Part shown: positions 53,900-63,039 of the stretch, piece by piece
Numbering within the stretch: the stretch's first letter is position 1
Layout: every line of letters starts with the position of its first letter
NCBI GenBank assembly: GCA_017940185.1
Contig: JAGAZE010000034.1
Location: 1-64,000 of the forward strand
Length of the DNA: 64,000 nucleotides
From: Bacteroidaceae bacterium
GTDB taxonomy: Bacteria > Bacteroidota > Bacteroidia > Bacteroidales > Bacteroidaceae
Direction: 5' to 3'
Made by a program: the position numbers and the translations under genes
The notes under the pieces: generated by a model
What the model saw: only the letters and a program-made list of their open reading frames with translations
Told to the model about the DNA's origin: nothing
The model's database searches: none

Positions 53900-54568
53900 T
53901 CAGAATGTCTTTCCGCGCAGCAGGCGACAGAAGGTGGTCCACAGTATTTGCGCATCGAGGCGCAGCGAGCGGTTCTCCAAATAGCGTATGTCCATGTCGA
54001 GGCGTTTCAGCATCTTTGCCATGGTGTCGGTGTAGCCGTTGTAGAGCGTGGCTTCCGATGTGAGTCCCGGGCGCATCTCGTAGATGAGCTCGTAGCGCGT
54101 GGTGTGCTCCATAATCTTGTTGATGAAGTACTGCCTTTCGGGTCGTGGTCCGACGAGCGACATGTCGCCGCGCAGCACATTCCACATCTGCGGCAGTTCA
54201 TCAAGATGGCGGCGCCGCAGCCAACGCTCAAAGCGCGTGCCGTATTCCTCGTCACCATGGGGCAGGAGACGTGGGCCATCGGCTTCCACCTCACTGCTCA
54301 TCGTGCGAAACTTGTATATCTGGAAGGGGCGGCCGCCTCGGCCTATGCGTTCCTGTCGGAAAAACACGGAGCCGTTGCGCTGTGCCGCCAGCCGCAGCGC
54401 GATGAAGGCAAGCAAGGGCGATGCCACAAGCAACCCCAATGCCGAGAAGGCGATGTCTACACACCGCTTCACACCCAGCTGCACGCCATTCATGGCGTCG
54501 TGGCGCTGCTTGATACCCAACTGTTGCTTCATACGTAAGAGACTCTGAGATGCTCGTTTCCCGCGCAT
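53900..54568 (-). CDS. polyprenyl-phosphate sugar-phosphotransferase (initiating transferase)
   Basis: A 222-residue enzyme of the bacterial sugar transferase family (WbaP/WcaJ C-terminal type). It has one membrane segment (about 28-50) and the family motifs FQIYKFRTM, RRRHLDELPQMWNV, LRGDMSLVGPRPE and the closing MRPGLTSEATL. It starts repeat-unit synthesis by placing a sugar phosphate on undecaprenyl phosphate. ATG 54568 has AAAGGAGGT about 10 bases upstream. It is the first gene of the minus-strand locus, 158 bases from the tmRNA gene on the other strand. Confidence 0.93.
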   Translation of the reverse strand: MRGKRASQSLLRMKQQLGIKQRHDAMNGVQLGVKRCVDIAFSALGLLVASPLLAFIALRLAAQRNGSVFFRQERIGRGGRPFQIYKFRTMSSEVEADGPRLLPHGDEEYGTRFERWLRRRHLDELPQMWNVLRGDMSLVGPRPERQYFINKIMEHTTRYELIYEMRPGLTSEATLYNGYTDTMAKMLKRLDMDIRYLENRSLRLDAQILWTTFCRLLRGKTF

Positions 54569-54668
54569 GCGCGCGCACACCTCCTTTAATATAACCGCAA
54601 AAGTGGCACTTTTATTGCAGTCGGCATAAGTTTTTTTACTAAAAAATTCCGCATTCGCGAAAATGTCG

Positions 54669-54676
54669 TACCTTTG
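54669..54676 (+). promoter_or_regulatory. -7 box of the tmRNA gene
   Basis: TACCTTTG, 50 bases before the mature tmRNA 5' end. The expected upstream TTTG is absent. Confidence 0.55.
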
Positions 54677-54726
54677 CGGCCGGTGAATTGTGCACTTGTT
54701 GCGCTTTCGCCTTCACCCGATACTTC

Positions 54727-55123
54727 GGGGCTGACCGGATTTGACGGCAAGCCGGAGTGAGGTGTAAGCACGCGGAGCAGTGGATGTTCTCTCCTTAAAC
54801 AGAACGTTCGACACAATAATTGGCAACAACTCTTATGCTCTCGCTGCCTGATCGAAGAACAGTAGATCGCGCTTAATCCCACTACCAGGTAGAGGGACGA
54901 GACATCGCTCAAGGACTCTTTTTCCGAAATGCCTTGATTCAGCGGTGCAGACGAAGTCGGAAATAGTGGCAGCGGGTCTCGACGATGCCATGAAGATTGA
55001 GAGACTAAGGCAGCAGTTGGTGGTCCGGGTCTTGCTGTTGCACGAAAACCAAAGGCCGGAATAAGCGTGTAGAAAGCATCTTGTTTCCTTGTGCGGACGA
55101 GGGTTCGACTCCCTCCAGCTCCA
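54727..55123 (+). ncRNA. ssrA: transfer-messenger RNA (tmRNA)
   Basis: A 397-base tmRNA that rescues stalled ribosomes. The 5' end GGGGCTGACCGGATTTGACG and the 3' end GAGGGTTCGACTCCCTCCAG with CTCC form the tRNA-like domain, with the acceptor GGGGCTG/CAGCTCC containing one G-U pair. The tag frame at 54822-54851 reads GNNSYALAA then a stop. CCA is not encoded after the discriminator A. A stem at 55148-55180 ends the transcript. Confidence 0.96.
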
Positions 55124-55147
55124 CTTGAACTTCACCACAGTGAAGCG

Positions 55148-55180
55148 TGCAGAACTCTCACCCGTCGTGAGGGTTCTGCA
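55148..55180 (+). terminator. terminator of the tmRNA gene
   Basis: TGCAGAACTCTCAC and GTGAGGGTTCTGCA pair over 14 positions with one mismatch, followed by TGTTTT. Confidence 0.85.
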
Positions 55181-55439
55181 TGTTTTATGGCACGGGAAAA
55201 GGATGCTGACAAAGAGAGGGATTGCGTAACGCAAGAGACCTTCCGAAAACGTTTGGGTCTGTTCGACCCATTTTTTTTGCCGTTGCCTGCACCTAACACC
55301 TATAACTTCCTGACTTAAAAGAAAATAAATGGCGCAGGCACATTGCGCTGCCTACACCTGCCTACACCGGCATTGAGAGTTGAAGCGCAGGGTGAAAAAT
55401 CGAAAGTAAAGTCAAGGTATTGCAAGTGTAGCCCAATTG

Positions 55440-55549
55440 CAGTGCGATTAGGCTACACTTGCAGTGCGATTGGGCTACAGTTGCAGTGCGATTAGGCTAC
55501 ACTTGGAGTACGATTGGGCTACACTTGGAGTACGATTGGGCTACACTTG
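55440..55549 (+). repeat. 22-base tandem array, five units (family shared with 17776-17885)
   Basis: Five contiguous 22-base units contain GATTGGGCTACACTTG or GATTAGGCTACACTTG. An inverted partial unit at the left edge gives an 8-bp hairpin, GTGTAGCC (55426-55433) with GGCTACAC (55451-55458). The array at 17776-17885, read on the minus strand, has the same length, unit phase and inverted first unit. Confidence 0.85.
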
Positions 55550-55561
55550 CACCCGAAAAAA

Positions 55562-55606
55562 CCTCTGCGGCGGCCTGATCGACTATCTGTAAGGCTGCCG
55601 CAGAGG
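55562..55606. terminator. hairpin terminator after the esterase-like gene
   Basis: CCTCTGCGGCGGCC and GGCTGCCGCAGAGG pair over 14 positions with one mismatch. It lies 28 bases after the stop of the minus-strand hydrolase gene. Confidence 0.7.
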
Positions 55607-55634
55607 CGTAATGGGTAGGAAGGGGGGGCTGATG

Positions 55635-56453
55635 TCAGAAACTTTCAAGCCATCCTTGCAATTCCATGAGCAGTTGCATGTGGAACTTAAATCCCAGTTT
55701 AGAGCCGAAGCCGTGTCCGCCTGTGGGCCACACATGCAGCGAGGCTGGCACATCGTGGCGATAGAGCTCAGTATAGTAGTTCACTCCATTGGCGGGCTGC
55801 ACCACGTCGTCGTCGTCGCTCAGTACGATGAAGGCGCGCGGCGTCACGCGTGTCACGCTCAAGTCGCTGCTGTATTGCTTTTCTTTCTTTTCCTTCACAT
55901 TCTTGCCCAACAGATTGTCGTGTGAGCCTTGGTGGGTGATGCCCGAGAGCATGGTGATGACGGGATAGAACAGTATTTGGAAGTTGGGTTTGGCACTGCC
56001 TTCGGCATGTGTGGCCACGTAGGAAGCCAGGTGTCCTCCTGCCGATGAGCCCATGATGCCCACATCGTTGGTGTTGATACGCCACTCGCCGGCAAACTGC
56101 CGCATCACGCGCATGGCTTCTTCGCCATCCTCCAGCGGCACCTCGGCCTTTCCGTGGGGCAGACGGTACTTCAGCACGGCTGCAGTGATGCCCATATTGT
56201 TGAAAAACTCTGCCCAGTCGGTGCCCTCGGTCTTCATGGCGTGACCGGCATAGCCTCCGCCGGGACAGATGACGATGGCGCGGCCCGTGGCACGCTTCGG
56301 ATCGGCGATGTAAACAGTAAGCCGTGCGGTGTCGTTCTTCACGCTGCTCTTATGGGGAGCGCCTTTAGGCCATAGGTCGATATTGACTACGCGCTGTGCC
56401 GAAGCCGAAAGGCACAAAGCGCAAACAATGATGCTCAGGAATAAGTGCTTCAT
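55635..56453 (-). CDS. secreted alpha/beta hydrolase (esterase/acetylxylan esterase-like)
   Basis: A 272-residue enzyme with a signal peptide (MKHLFLSIIVCALCLSASAQ). The oxyanion region is VICPGGGYAGHA (62-73), the nucleophile is Ser 137 in GSSAGG, the acid is an Asp in LSDDDD (about 215), and the base is His 247 in GGHGFG. The pattern is like BD-FAE/Axe-type carbohydrate esterases, which remove acetyl groups from plant or bacterial glycans, but the substrate is not proven. The gene has a full consensus promoter and a structured leader. Confidence 0.88.
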   Translation of the reverse strand: MKHLFLSIIVCALCLSASAQRVVNIDLWPKGAPHKSSVKNDTARLTVYIADPKRATGRAIVICPGGGYAGHAMKTEGTDWAEFFNNMGITAAVLKYRLPHGKAEVPLEDGEEAMRVMRQFAGEWRINTNDVGIMGSSAGGHLASYVATHAEGSAKPNFQILFYPVITMLSGITHQGSHDNLLGKNVKEKKEKQYSSDLSVTRVTPRAFIVLSDDDDVVQPANGVNYYTELYRHDVPASLHVWPTGGHGFGSKLGFKFHMQLLMELQGWLESF

Positions 56454-56529
56454 ATTGGTCGTTTGGTAAATGATTTGTCAGGTAGCACCGACGCCGTCAA
56501 CCGCTGCTTAGGCGGCATGCGTCGTCTAG

Positions 56530-56552
56530 GTATTGCCATGTCAGGGCAATAC
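56530..56552 (-). promoter_or_regulatory. stem-loop at the 5' end of the hydrolase transcript
   Basis: GTATTGCC (56530-56537) and GGCAATAC (56545-56552) pair over 8 positions with a 7-base loop. It lies just downstream of the -7 box, so the transcript would begin with a hairpin. Confidence 0.5.
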
Positions 56553-56558
56553 AAAGTG

Positions 56559-56589
56559 CAAAGGTACGCTTTTTTCGCAACACTGCAAA
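56559..56589 (-). promoter_or_regulatory. promoter of the hydrolase gene
   Basis: On the minus strand TTTG (56589-56586), 19 bases, then TACCTTTG (56566-56559). A full consensus match. Confidence 0.8.
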
Positions 56590-56683
56590 TGCAAGAGCAA
56601 AAACAGAGACCTTCTACTCTGACCGTCAACATGCCAAAGTGCGAAAATCGCCTATATTAATATGGTGAACGTGAAAGAATGCT

Positions 56684-56691
56684 TACTTTTG
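56684..56691 (+). promoter_or_regulatory. -7 box of topA
   Basis: TACTTTTG matches TAnnTTTG, 61 bases upstream of the topA start. No upstream TTTG is seen. Confidence 0.5.
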
Positions 56692-56752
56692 CGCCCGAAA
56701 AGTTAATGCCCTTTCTTATGGGCTCCCACAACCAACACACTGCAATAACCTC

Positions 56753-59113
56753 ATGTCAGCACACAATTTAGTTATCGTAGAGAGTCCCGCCAAAGCAAAG
56801 ACCATAGAGCGCTTCCTTGGTTCCGACTATACCGTCACCTCCAGCTACGGCCACATACGCGACCTGAAGACAAGGGGGCTGAGCGTTGATGAGCAAACGC
56901 TACAACCCGATTATGAGATACCTGCCGACAAGCAGCGCGTGGTGGCTTCACTGCGCTCACAGGCGGCCAAAGCCGACAAGGTGTGGCTGGCATCGGATGA
57001 AGACCGTGAAGGAGAAGCCATCTCATGGCACCTGTGCGAGGTGCTGGGATTGGATGAGAAAAACACCAACCGCATCGTCTTCCACGAGATTACCAAGCCC
57101 GCCATCCTCGAAGCGATAGCCCATCCGCGGCATCTCGACATGAACCTGGTCAATGCACAGCAGACACGCCGCATCCTCGACCGCATCGTGGGCTTCAAGC
57201 TCAGCCCTGTGCTGTGGCGCAAGGTGAAGCCGTCGCTCTCCGCCGGACGCGTGCAGAGCGTGGCAGTGCGCCTTATCGTAGAGCGCGAGCGCGAGATACA
57301 ACACTTCCAACCTGAAAGTTTCTACCGCCTCTACGCCACATTCCTCACACCCACCGACGGCAAGAAGCCGCCAAAGGAGGTGAAGGCAGAAATAGTGCAC
57401 CGCTTCAGCTCACGCGAAGAGGCACTGCAAATGCTCGACGCATGCCAAGAGGGCTCATTCAGCGTGGGAGACATACAGCACAAACCCCTAAAGCGCACAC
57501 CGGCACCGCCCTTCACCACATCCACACTGCAGCAGGAAGCAGCGCGCCGGCTAGGATTCAGCGTGAGCCAAACCATGCGTGTGGCACAAAGGCTCTACGA
57601 GAGCGGACGCATCACCTACATGCGTACCGACAGCGTCAACCTCTCGCGCCTATGTCTGGCCGACAGCAAGACGGCGATAACACAACTCTACGGAGCACAA
57701 TATCACAAGGCGCGCAACTTCCAGACACGCACCAAGGGAGCACAGGAGGCACACGAAGCCATACGCCCCACAAGCATGAGCACCACGGAGATAACGGGCA
57801 CGCAGCAGGAAAAACGACTCTACGACCTTATCTGGAAACGCACCATCGCCAGCCAGATGGCCGATGCACAGATAGAGAAAACCAATGTTGACATTCTCAT
57901 CACCGGCAGCGACGAGAAATTTGTGGCTACCGGCGAAACCATCGTGTTTGACGGCTTCCTGAAAGTATACCACGATGTGCCCGAAACCAATGGCAACGGC
58001 GGTAGCACTACAGCCATCCTGCCGCCACTCACCACAGGAATGAGCCTCACCGACAAGGAGATAACCGCCGTGGAGCGTTTCACACAGGCACCTCCGCGCT
58101 ACACCGAGGCAAGCCTGGTGCACAAAATGGAAGAACTGGGCATCGGACGCCCATCCACCTACGCACCCACCATTTCCACCATACAGCAACGCGAGTATGT
58201 GGTGAAAGGCGAAAAGAGCGGCGAAGGACGCCCCTACACACTCTTCACACTCACCAACGGACGCATCAGCGAAGAAATCAAAACCGACAAGGTGGTGAAG
58301 GAGAAGGGAAAGCTCATACCCACCGACGTGGGCATGGTGGTCAACGACTTCCTCATGCTCCACTTCCAACAAATCATGGACTACAACTTCACCGCCACGC
58401 TCGAGCAGCAGTTTGACCACATTGCCGAGGGCGAAACCGACTGGAAAACGGTGCTCCATCAGTTCTACGACAGTTTTGAGCCCGTGGTGGAGGCCACACT
58501 CAACAGCCGCGACGAGCACAAGGTGGGCGAACGCGTGTTGGGCACCGATCCCGACAGCGGACGCGAAGTGCTGGTAAAAATAGCGCGATTCGGACCCGTA
58601 GTGCAGATAGGACATGCCGACGACGAGCAGAAACCCGCATTCGCCGACATTCCCAAGCACATGAGCATAGAGACCATCACGCTCGAGCAAGCCCTCGACC
58701 TCTTCAAACTGCCACGCACGCTGGGGCAATTTGAAGGCACCGACGTCGTCGTCAACACCGGACGCTACGGCCCCTACGTGAAACACAACGGCAAGTTCGT
58801 GTCGCTGGAGAAAGACATGGACCCGCTCACCGTGGCACTCTCCACGGCAGTGGCACTCATTGAGCGCAAACGACTGGCCGAACGGCAGAAACACATCAAG
58901 ACGTTGGAGGGCAATCCCGTGATAGAAATTCTCAACGGGCGCTTCGGACCATACCTCGTGAGCGAGGGCACCAACTACCGCATACCAAGACCGCAGCAGA
59001 AAGAAGCCGCACAACTCACCCACGAGCAGTGCATGGAAATCATCAACACCTCGGGCAAGCGCCCTGCACCGAAAAAGAAACGCACCACACGCTCTACGCG
59101 CACCAAGAAGTGA
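56753..59113 (+). CDS. topA: DNA topoisomerase I
   Basis: A 786-residue type IA topoisomerase that relaxes negative supercoils. The Toprim domain starts LVIVESPAKAKTIERFLG and has ASDEDREGEAISWH. The active-site Tyr 289 lies in RITYMRTDS. Topoisomerase C-terminal repeats follow (about 600-770), with GRYGPYVKHNGKFVSL and GRFGPYLVSEGTNYRI. The tail is Lys/Arg/Thr-rich (KKKRTTRSTRTKK). There are no four-Cys zinc ribbons as in the E. coli enzyme, as is usual for this phylum. aroK follows. Confidence 0.97.
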   Translation: MSAHNLVIVESPAKAKTIERFLGSDYTVTSSYGHIRDLKTRGLSVDEQTLQPDYEIPADKQRVVASLRSQAAKADKVWLASDEDREGEAISWHLCEVLGLDEKNTNRIVFHEITKPAILEAIAHPRHLDMNLVNAQQTRRILDRIVGFKLSPVLWRKVKPSLSAGRVQSVAVRLIVEREREIQHFQPESFYRLYATFLTPTDGKKPPKEVKAEIVHRFSSREEALQMLDACQEGSFSVGDIQHKPLKRTPAPPFTTSTLQQEAARRLGFSVSQTMRVAQRLYESGRITYMRTDSVNLSRLCLADSKTAITQLYGAQYHKARNFQTRTKGAQEAHEAIRPTSMSTTEITGTQQEKRLYDLIWKRTIASQMADAQIEKTNVDILITGSDEKFVATGETIVFDGFLKVYHDVPETNGNGGSTTAILPPLTTGMSLTDKEITAVERFTQAPPRYTEASLVHKMEELGIGRPSTYAPTISTIQQREYVVKGEKSGEGRPYTLFTLTNGRISEEIKTDKVVKEKGKLIPTDVGMVVNDFLMLHFQQIMDYNFTATLEQQFDHIAEGETDWKTVLHQFYDSFEPVVEATLNSRDEHKVGERVLGTDPDSGREVLVKIARFGPVVQIGHADDEQKPAFADIPKHMSIETITLEQALDLFKLPRTLGQFEGTDVVVNTGRYGPYVKHNGKFVSLEKDMDPLTVALSTAVALIERKRLAERQKHIKTLEGNPVIEILNGRFGPYLVSEGTNYRIPRPQQKEAAQLTHEQCMEIINTSGKRPAPKKKRTTRSTRTKK

Positions 59114-59175
59114 CCACACTGCACAACACATCCACCCCACAAGGCGCATCAGCGCAGCAACAACCAACGCCCCCG

Positions 59176-59739
59176 ATGCGCATAGCTTTCGTCGGCTTCA
59201 TGGGAAGCGGCAAAACCACGCTGGGCCACGCGTTGGCACGACAGAAGAAGTGGACCTACTACGACCTCGACTGGTATATAGAGACACGGCACCACACCAC
59301 CATAGCCCACATCTTTCAAACAGAAGGCGAAGAGCGATTCCGACAAATAGAACACAACATGCTGCACGAGGTGGCAGAGTTTGAACACGTGGTGATAGGT
59401 TGCGGCGGCGGCACACCATGCTACTACGACAACATGGACTACCTCAATCGTCAGGCACTCACCATCTACCTGCGCGCCGATGCCGACACTCTCTACCAAC
59501 ACCTTGCCACCGCACGAACGCAACGCCCACTGTGGCACAACCTCGACCCCCAACAACGACGGCAACAATTGCAACAGATGCTGACCCAAAGAGAACCCTT
59601 CTACATGAGGGCTAAACACATCGTCAACGTTAGCCACTTCGACAATCTGCACGACATCGACAGCTCACTGCGAATACTGCAACAGGAGATGCCGGAGTTG
59701 GCAATGCACCAAGTTGACCAAACAATCCAGACACTCTAG
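59176..59739 (+). CDS. aroK: shikimate kinase
   Basis: A 187-residue P-loop kinase that phosphorylates shikimate in aromatic amino-acid synthesis. The P-loop is GFMGSGKTT (7-15), DLDWYIE near 32 binds Mg2+ and shikimate, the GEERFRQIE segment is the shikimate-binding Arg region, and GCGGGTPCY near 75 is the family's Gly loop. ATG 59176 fits the conserved MRIAFVGFMG start; a GTG at 59110 overlaps the topA stop (GTGA) and would add 22 residues. Confidence 0.94.
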   Translation: MRIAFVGFMGSGKTTLGHALARQKKWTYYDLDWYIETRHHTTIAHIFQTEGEERFRQIEHNMLHEVAEFEHVVIGCGGGTPCYYDNMDYLNRQALTIYLRADADTLYQHLATARTQRPLWHNLDPQQRRQQLQQMLTQREPFYMRAKHIVNVSHFDNLHDIDSSLRILQQEMPELAMHQVDQTIQTL

Positions 59740-59799
59740 CACATCTTGCAACACTAACCCCTCCCCAAACATTCCCTCCTCGAACTCCCCCGAACGACT

Positions 59800-61692
59800 A
59801 TGAAAAAATGGACCATTGAAGATGCCCGCGAACTCTACAACATCCGCGGCTGGGGACGCCCCTACTTCGACATCAACGAAAAAGGCAATATCAGCGTGAC
59901 ACCTATCAAGGGCGGTGCCAGCATCGACCTCAGCGAAGTAATGGACGAACTGGCACTGCGCGACATCGGCGCACCGGCACTGCTGCGTTTTCCCGACATT
60001 CTCGACAGCCGAATAGAAAAAACCTTCGACTGCTTCCGAAAAGCATCGAAAGAGTACGACTATCAGGGCGAAAACTTCATCATCTATCCCATCAAGGTCA
60101 ATCAGATGCAACCTGTGGTGGAGGAGATTGTGAGCCACGGACGCAAGTTCAACCTCGGACTGGAGGCAGGGTCCAAGCCCGAACTGCATGCCGTCATCGC
60201 CGTGCAGTGCCAGAGCGACTCGCTCATCATCTGCAACGGATATAAAGATCAGAGCTACATTGAGCTGGCACTGCTGGCGCAGAAGATGGGAAAGCGCATC
60301 TTCATCGTCGTGGAGAAGCTCAACGAACTCGACATCATAGCCCGCGCCGCCAAAAAACTCGACGTGCGGCCCAACCTCGGCATTCGCATCAAGCTCGCAT
60401 CGAGCGGCAGCGGAAAATGGGAAGAGAGCGGCGGCGACGCATCAAAGTTCGGACTCACACCGGCCGAGCTGCTCGAAGCGCTCGACAGACTGGAAAAGAA
60501 AAACATGCAGGACTGCCTCCGACTCATCCACTTCCACATCGGTAGCCAGATTACCAAGATCCGCCGCATACAGACAGCCCTGCGCGAGGCGGCACAGTTC
60601 TATGTGCAGCTGCATAAGATGGGGTTCAACGTCGATTTCGTCGACTGTGGCGGCGGACTGGGCGTCGACTACGACGGCACACGCTCGCCGACAAGCGAAA
60701 GCTCCGTCAACTACTCCATACAAGAGTATGTCAACGACTGCATCTACACCTTTGTCGAGGCTGCCAACGCCGCCGGAGCACCCCATCCCAACCTCATCAC
60801 CGAGAGCGGACGAAGCCTCGCTGCACACCATAGCGTGCTCGTAATCGACGTGCTCGAGACGGCAAAGCTGCCAGAGATGAACGAAGAGTTTGAACCCACG
60901 GAGCAGGCGCACAAGCTGGTGAAAGATCTCTACGACATCTGGGACAACCTCAACAGCCGATCCATGCTCGAAGACTGGCACGATGCAGAGCAAATACGCG
61001 ACGAAGCGCTTGACCTCTTCTCCCACGGCATCATCGACTTGCAGACGCGCGCTGAAGTGGAACGCATGTATTGGAGCGTGTGCAGAGAGGTCAACACCCT
61101 CGCCAAGAGCATGAAGCATGTGCCCGAAGAGCTGCGCGGGCTGGAGAAGCTGCTCGCCGACAAATACTTCTGCAACTTCTCACTCTTCCAGTCGCTGCCC
61201 GACTCGTGGGCCATCGACCAACTGTTCCCCATCGTGCCACTGCAACGCCTCGACGAACGACCCACACGCTCGGCAACGCTGCAAGACGTGACATGCGACA
61301 GCGACGGAAAAATAGCCAACTTCGTCACCAACCGAAGCATCTCGTCAATACTGCCCGTACACACACCAAAGAAAAACGAGGACTACCGACTGGGCGTATT
61401 CCTAGTGGGTGCCTATCAGGAAATACTCGGCGACCTGCACAACCTCTTTGGCGACACCAACGCCGTACACATCTCCGTAAAGGACGACACATACCACATC
61501 GACCAAATCATCGACGGCGAAACGGTGGAAGAGGTGCTCTCCTATGTGCAGTACAATCCAAAAAAACTCGTCCGACAACTGGAGATATGGGTCACTAAAA
61601 GCGTGAAACAAGGCAAAATCACACTGGAAGAAGGAAAGGAATTCCTGTCCAACTACCGTTCAGGCCTCTACGGATACACCTATCTGGAATAG
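59800..61692 (+). CDS. speA: biosynthetic arginine decarboxylase
   Basis: A 630-residue PLP enzyme that turns arginine into agmatine, the first step of one polyamine route. The PLP lysine is Lys 99 in YPIKVNQM. The Gly-rich phosphate site lies in VDFVDCGGGLGVDYDG, the ESGRSLAAHHSVLV block follows, and the catalytic Cys 499 is in DVTCDSDGKI. The length equals the SpeA family. The gene stands 60 bases after aroK. Confidence 0.97.
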   Translation: MKKWTIEDARELYNIRGWGRPYFDINEKGNISVTPIKGGASIDLSEVMDELALRDIGAPALLRFPDILDSRIEKTFDCFRKASKEYDYQGENFIIYPIKVNQMQPVVEEIVSHGRKFNLGLEAGSKPELHAVIAVQCQSDSLIICNGYKDQSYIELALLAQKMGKRIFIVVEKLNELDIIARAAKKLDVRPNLGIRIKLASSGSGKWEESGGDASKFGLTPAELLEALDRLEKKNMQDCLRLIHFHIGSQITKIRRIQTALREAAQFYVQLHKMGFNVDFVDCGGGLGVDYDGTRSPTSESSVNYSIQEYVNDCIYTFVEAANAAGAPHPNLITESGRSLAAHHSVLVIDVLETAKLPEMNEEFEPTEQAHKLVKDLYDIWDNLNSRSMLEDWHDAEQIRDEALDLFSHGIIDLQTRAEVERMYWSVCREVNTLAKSMKHVPEELRGLEKLLADKYFCNFSLFQSLPDSWAIDQLFPIVPLQRLDERPTRSATLQDVTCDSDGKIANFVTNRSISSILPVHTPKKNEDYRLGVFLVGAYQEILGDLHNLFGDTNAVHISVKDDTYHIDQIIDGETVEEVLSYVQYNPKKLVRQLEIWVTKSVKQGKITLEEGKEFLSNYRSGLYGYTYLE

Positions 61693-61767
61693 GAAGGGGA
61701 ATATCCGGAAAGTCCAGACCATCTGGAAATAATCCTGCCACTCCCTCCCATTGGCAACTGCTCAGTT

Positions 61768-61795
61768 ATCAATCATCTCTTATCAATTATCTCTT
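61768..61795 (+). repeat. two-copy 14-base tandem duplication in the symporter leader
   Basis: ATCAATCATCTCTT is followed directly by ATCAATTATCTCTT (one mismatch), ending 3 bases before the ATG at 61799. It resembles the duplications before cysS and the WecA-like gene. Confidence 0.8.
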
Positions 61796-61798
61796 TCC

Positions 61799-62989
61799 AT
61801 GCCCCGCATTCCTCTTCTCGCACGCATCGTCATCGCCATAGTGCTCGGCGTTGTCTTCGGACAGTTCTTTCCCTTGGCGCTCACGCGTGTCTTTGCCACG
61901 TTCAACGCTGTATTCAGTCAGTTTCTTGGCTTCATGATTCCGCTGATTATTGCCGGACTGGTGGCTCCTGCCATTGCCGACATTGGGCGCAGTGCGGGCC
62001 GCATGCTCCTCACCACCGTCACCATAGCCTATCTCGACACGGTGGTGGCGGCACTCATAGCCTACGCCGCAGGAAGCAGCCTCTTTCCGTCGATGCTTGA
62101 GAAGGTTTCGACAGCGGGCATCGACGCCTCGGCAAAGGGGGCCATCGAGCCCTACTTCACCATTGGCATTCCCCCGTTGCTTGATGTGATGGCCGCATTG
62201 GTCTTCGCCTTCATCATGGGCCTGTGCATCGCCTACATGGGTCTGCCCACATTGCGGAGCGCTTTTGCAGAGTTCCGACAAATAGTGGTGAAGGTCATCG
62301 AGCACGCCATAGTACCCTTGCTGCCACTCTACATCTTTGGCATCTTTCTCATGATGACCACCAGCGGGCAGGTCTACCACATTCTGAAGGTCTTCGCCTT
62401 GGTGATCGTGGTCATCTTCGCGCTCCACCTCTTCATCCTTTTCTATGAGTTTGTGGCAGCGGGTCTGTTCACGCGGCGCAACCCCTGGCGGCTGTTTGTT
62501 CGCATGCTGCCCGCCTACTTCACTGCCCTGGGCACCTCGTCGTCGGCGGCCACCATCCCTGTCACATTGCAGCAGTCGGTGAAAAACGGGGTGAGCGAGT
62601 CGGTGGCTGGCTTCACCGTGCCCCTGTGTGCCACCATCCACATGCCCGGATCGTCGATGAAGGTGACGGCATGCGCCTTGACGATTTGCTTGCTCAACGG
62701 CATGCCACACGACTTTGGGCTCTTCCTACACTTCATCCTCTTTGTGGCCATCATCATGGTGGCAGCGCCAGGTGTGCCGGGAGGAGCCATCATGGCGGCA
62801 TTGGCACCACTGGGCTCCATACTTGGATTCTCACCCGACGACCAAGCACTCATCATCGCACTCTATATTGCCATGGACTCCTTCGGCACGGCGTGCAACG
62901 TGACGAGCGACGGGGCCATTGCGCTCATCATCAACAAGCTGTTTGGACGGCGAATGAAAACCGCCACTGACAGCACTCCTGCCCAATAA
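61799..62989 (+). CDS. dicarboxylate/amino-acid:cation symporter (DAACS family)
   Basis: A 396-residue membrane transporter with about eight helices and two re-entrant loops. The family signature is visible: TALGTSSSAATIPVTLQ (hairpin 1 Ser-rich loop), PLCATIHMPGSS and the MAAPGVPGGAIM-like loop (VAAPGVPGGAIMAALAPLG), and SDGAIALIINKLFG at the end. It probably takes up glutamate, aspartate, serine or C4-dicarboxylates with Na+ or H+. ATG 61799 is chosen; the frame is open to a TTG at 61751 without support. Confidence 0.93.
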   Translation: MPRIPLLARIVIAIVLGVVFGQFFPLALTRVFATFNAVFSQFLGFMIPLIIAGLVAPAIADIGRSAGRMLLTTVTIAYLDTVVAALIAYAAGSSLFPSMLEKVSTAGIDASAKGAIEPYFTIGIPPLLDVMAALVFAFIMGLCIAYMGLPTLRSAFAEFRQIVVKVIEHAIVPLLPLYIFGIFLMMTTSGQVYHILKVFALVIVVIFALHLFILFYEFVAAGLFTRRNPWRLFVRMLPAYFTALGTSSSAATIPVTLQQSVKNGVSESVAGFTVPLCATIHMPGSSMKVTACALTICLLNGMPHDFGLFLHFILFVAIIMVAAPGVPGGAIMAALAPLGSILGFSPDDQALIIALYIAMDSFGTACNVTSDGAIALIINKLFGRRMKTATDSTPAQ

Positions 62990-63039
62990 CCTGTATTCCG
63001 GCCCACTTGTCCACTCACCAAACTATTCCATCTGCTACA

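Larger units (their letters stand above)
55181..55634 (+). other. intergenic stretch with 22-base array and terminator
   Basis: I see no gene in these 454 bases. They hold a CCTGCCTACACCTGCCTACACC-type short duplication near 55350, the five-unit 22-base array (55440-55549) and a hairpin (55562-55606). Confidence 0.7.

Noticed and set aside
53769..54185. Upstream extension of the SLBB export protein to 1015 residues
   Set aside because: The extra part lies over the sugar transferase gene in another frame and has no signal peptide; the real signal peptide begins at 53768 or 53759.
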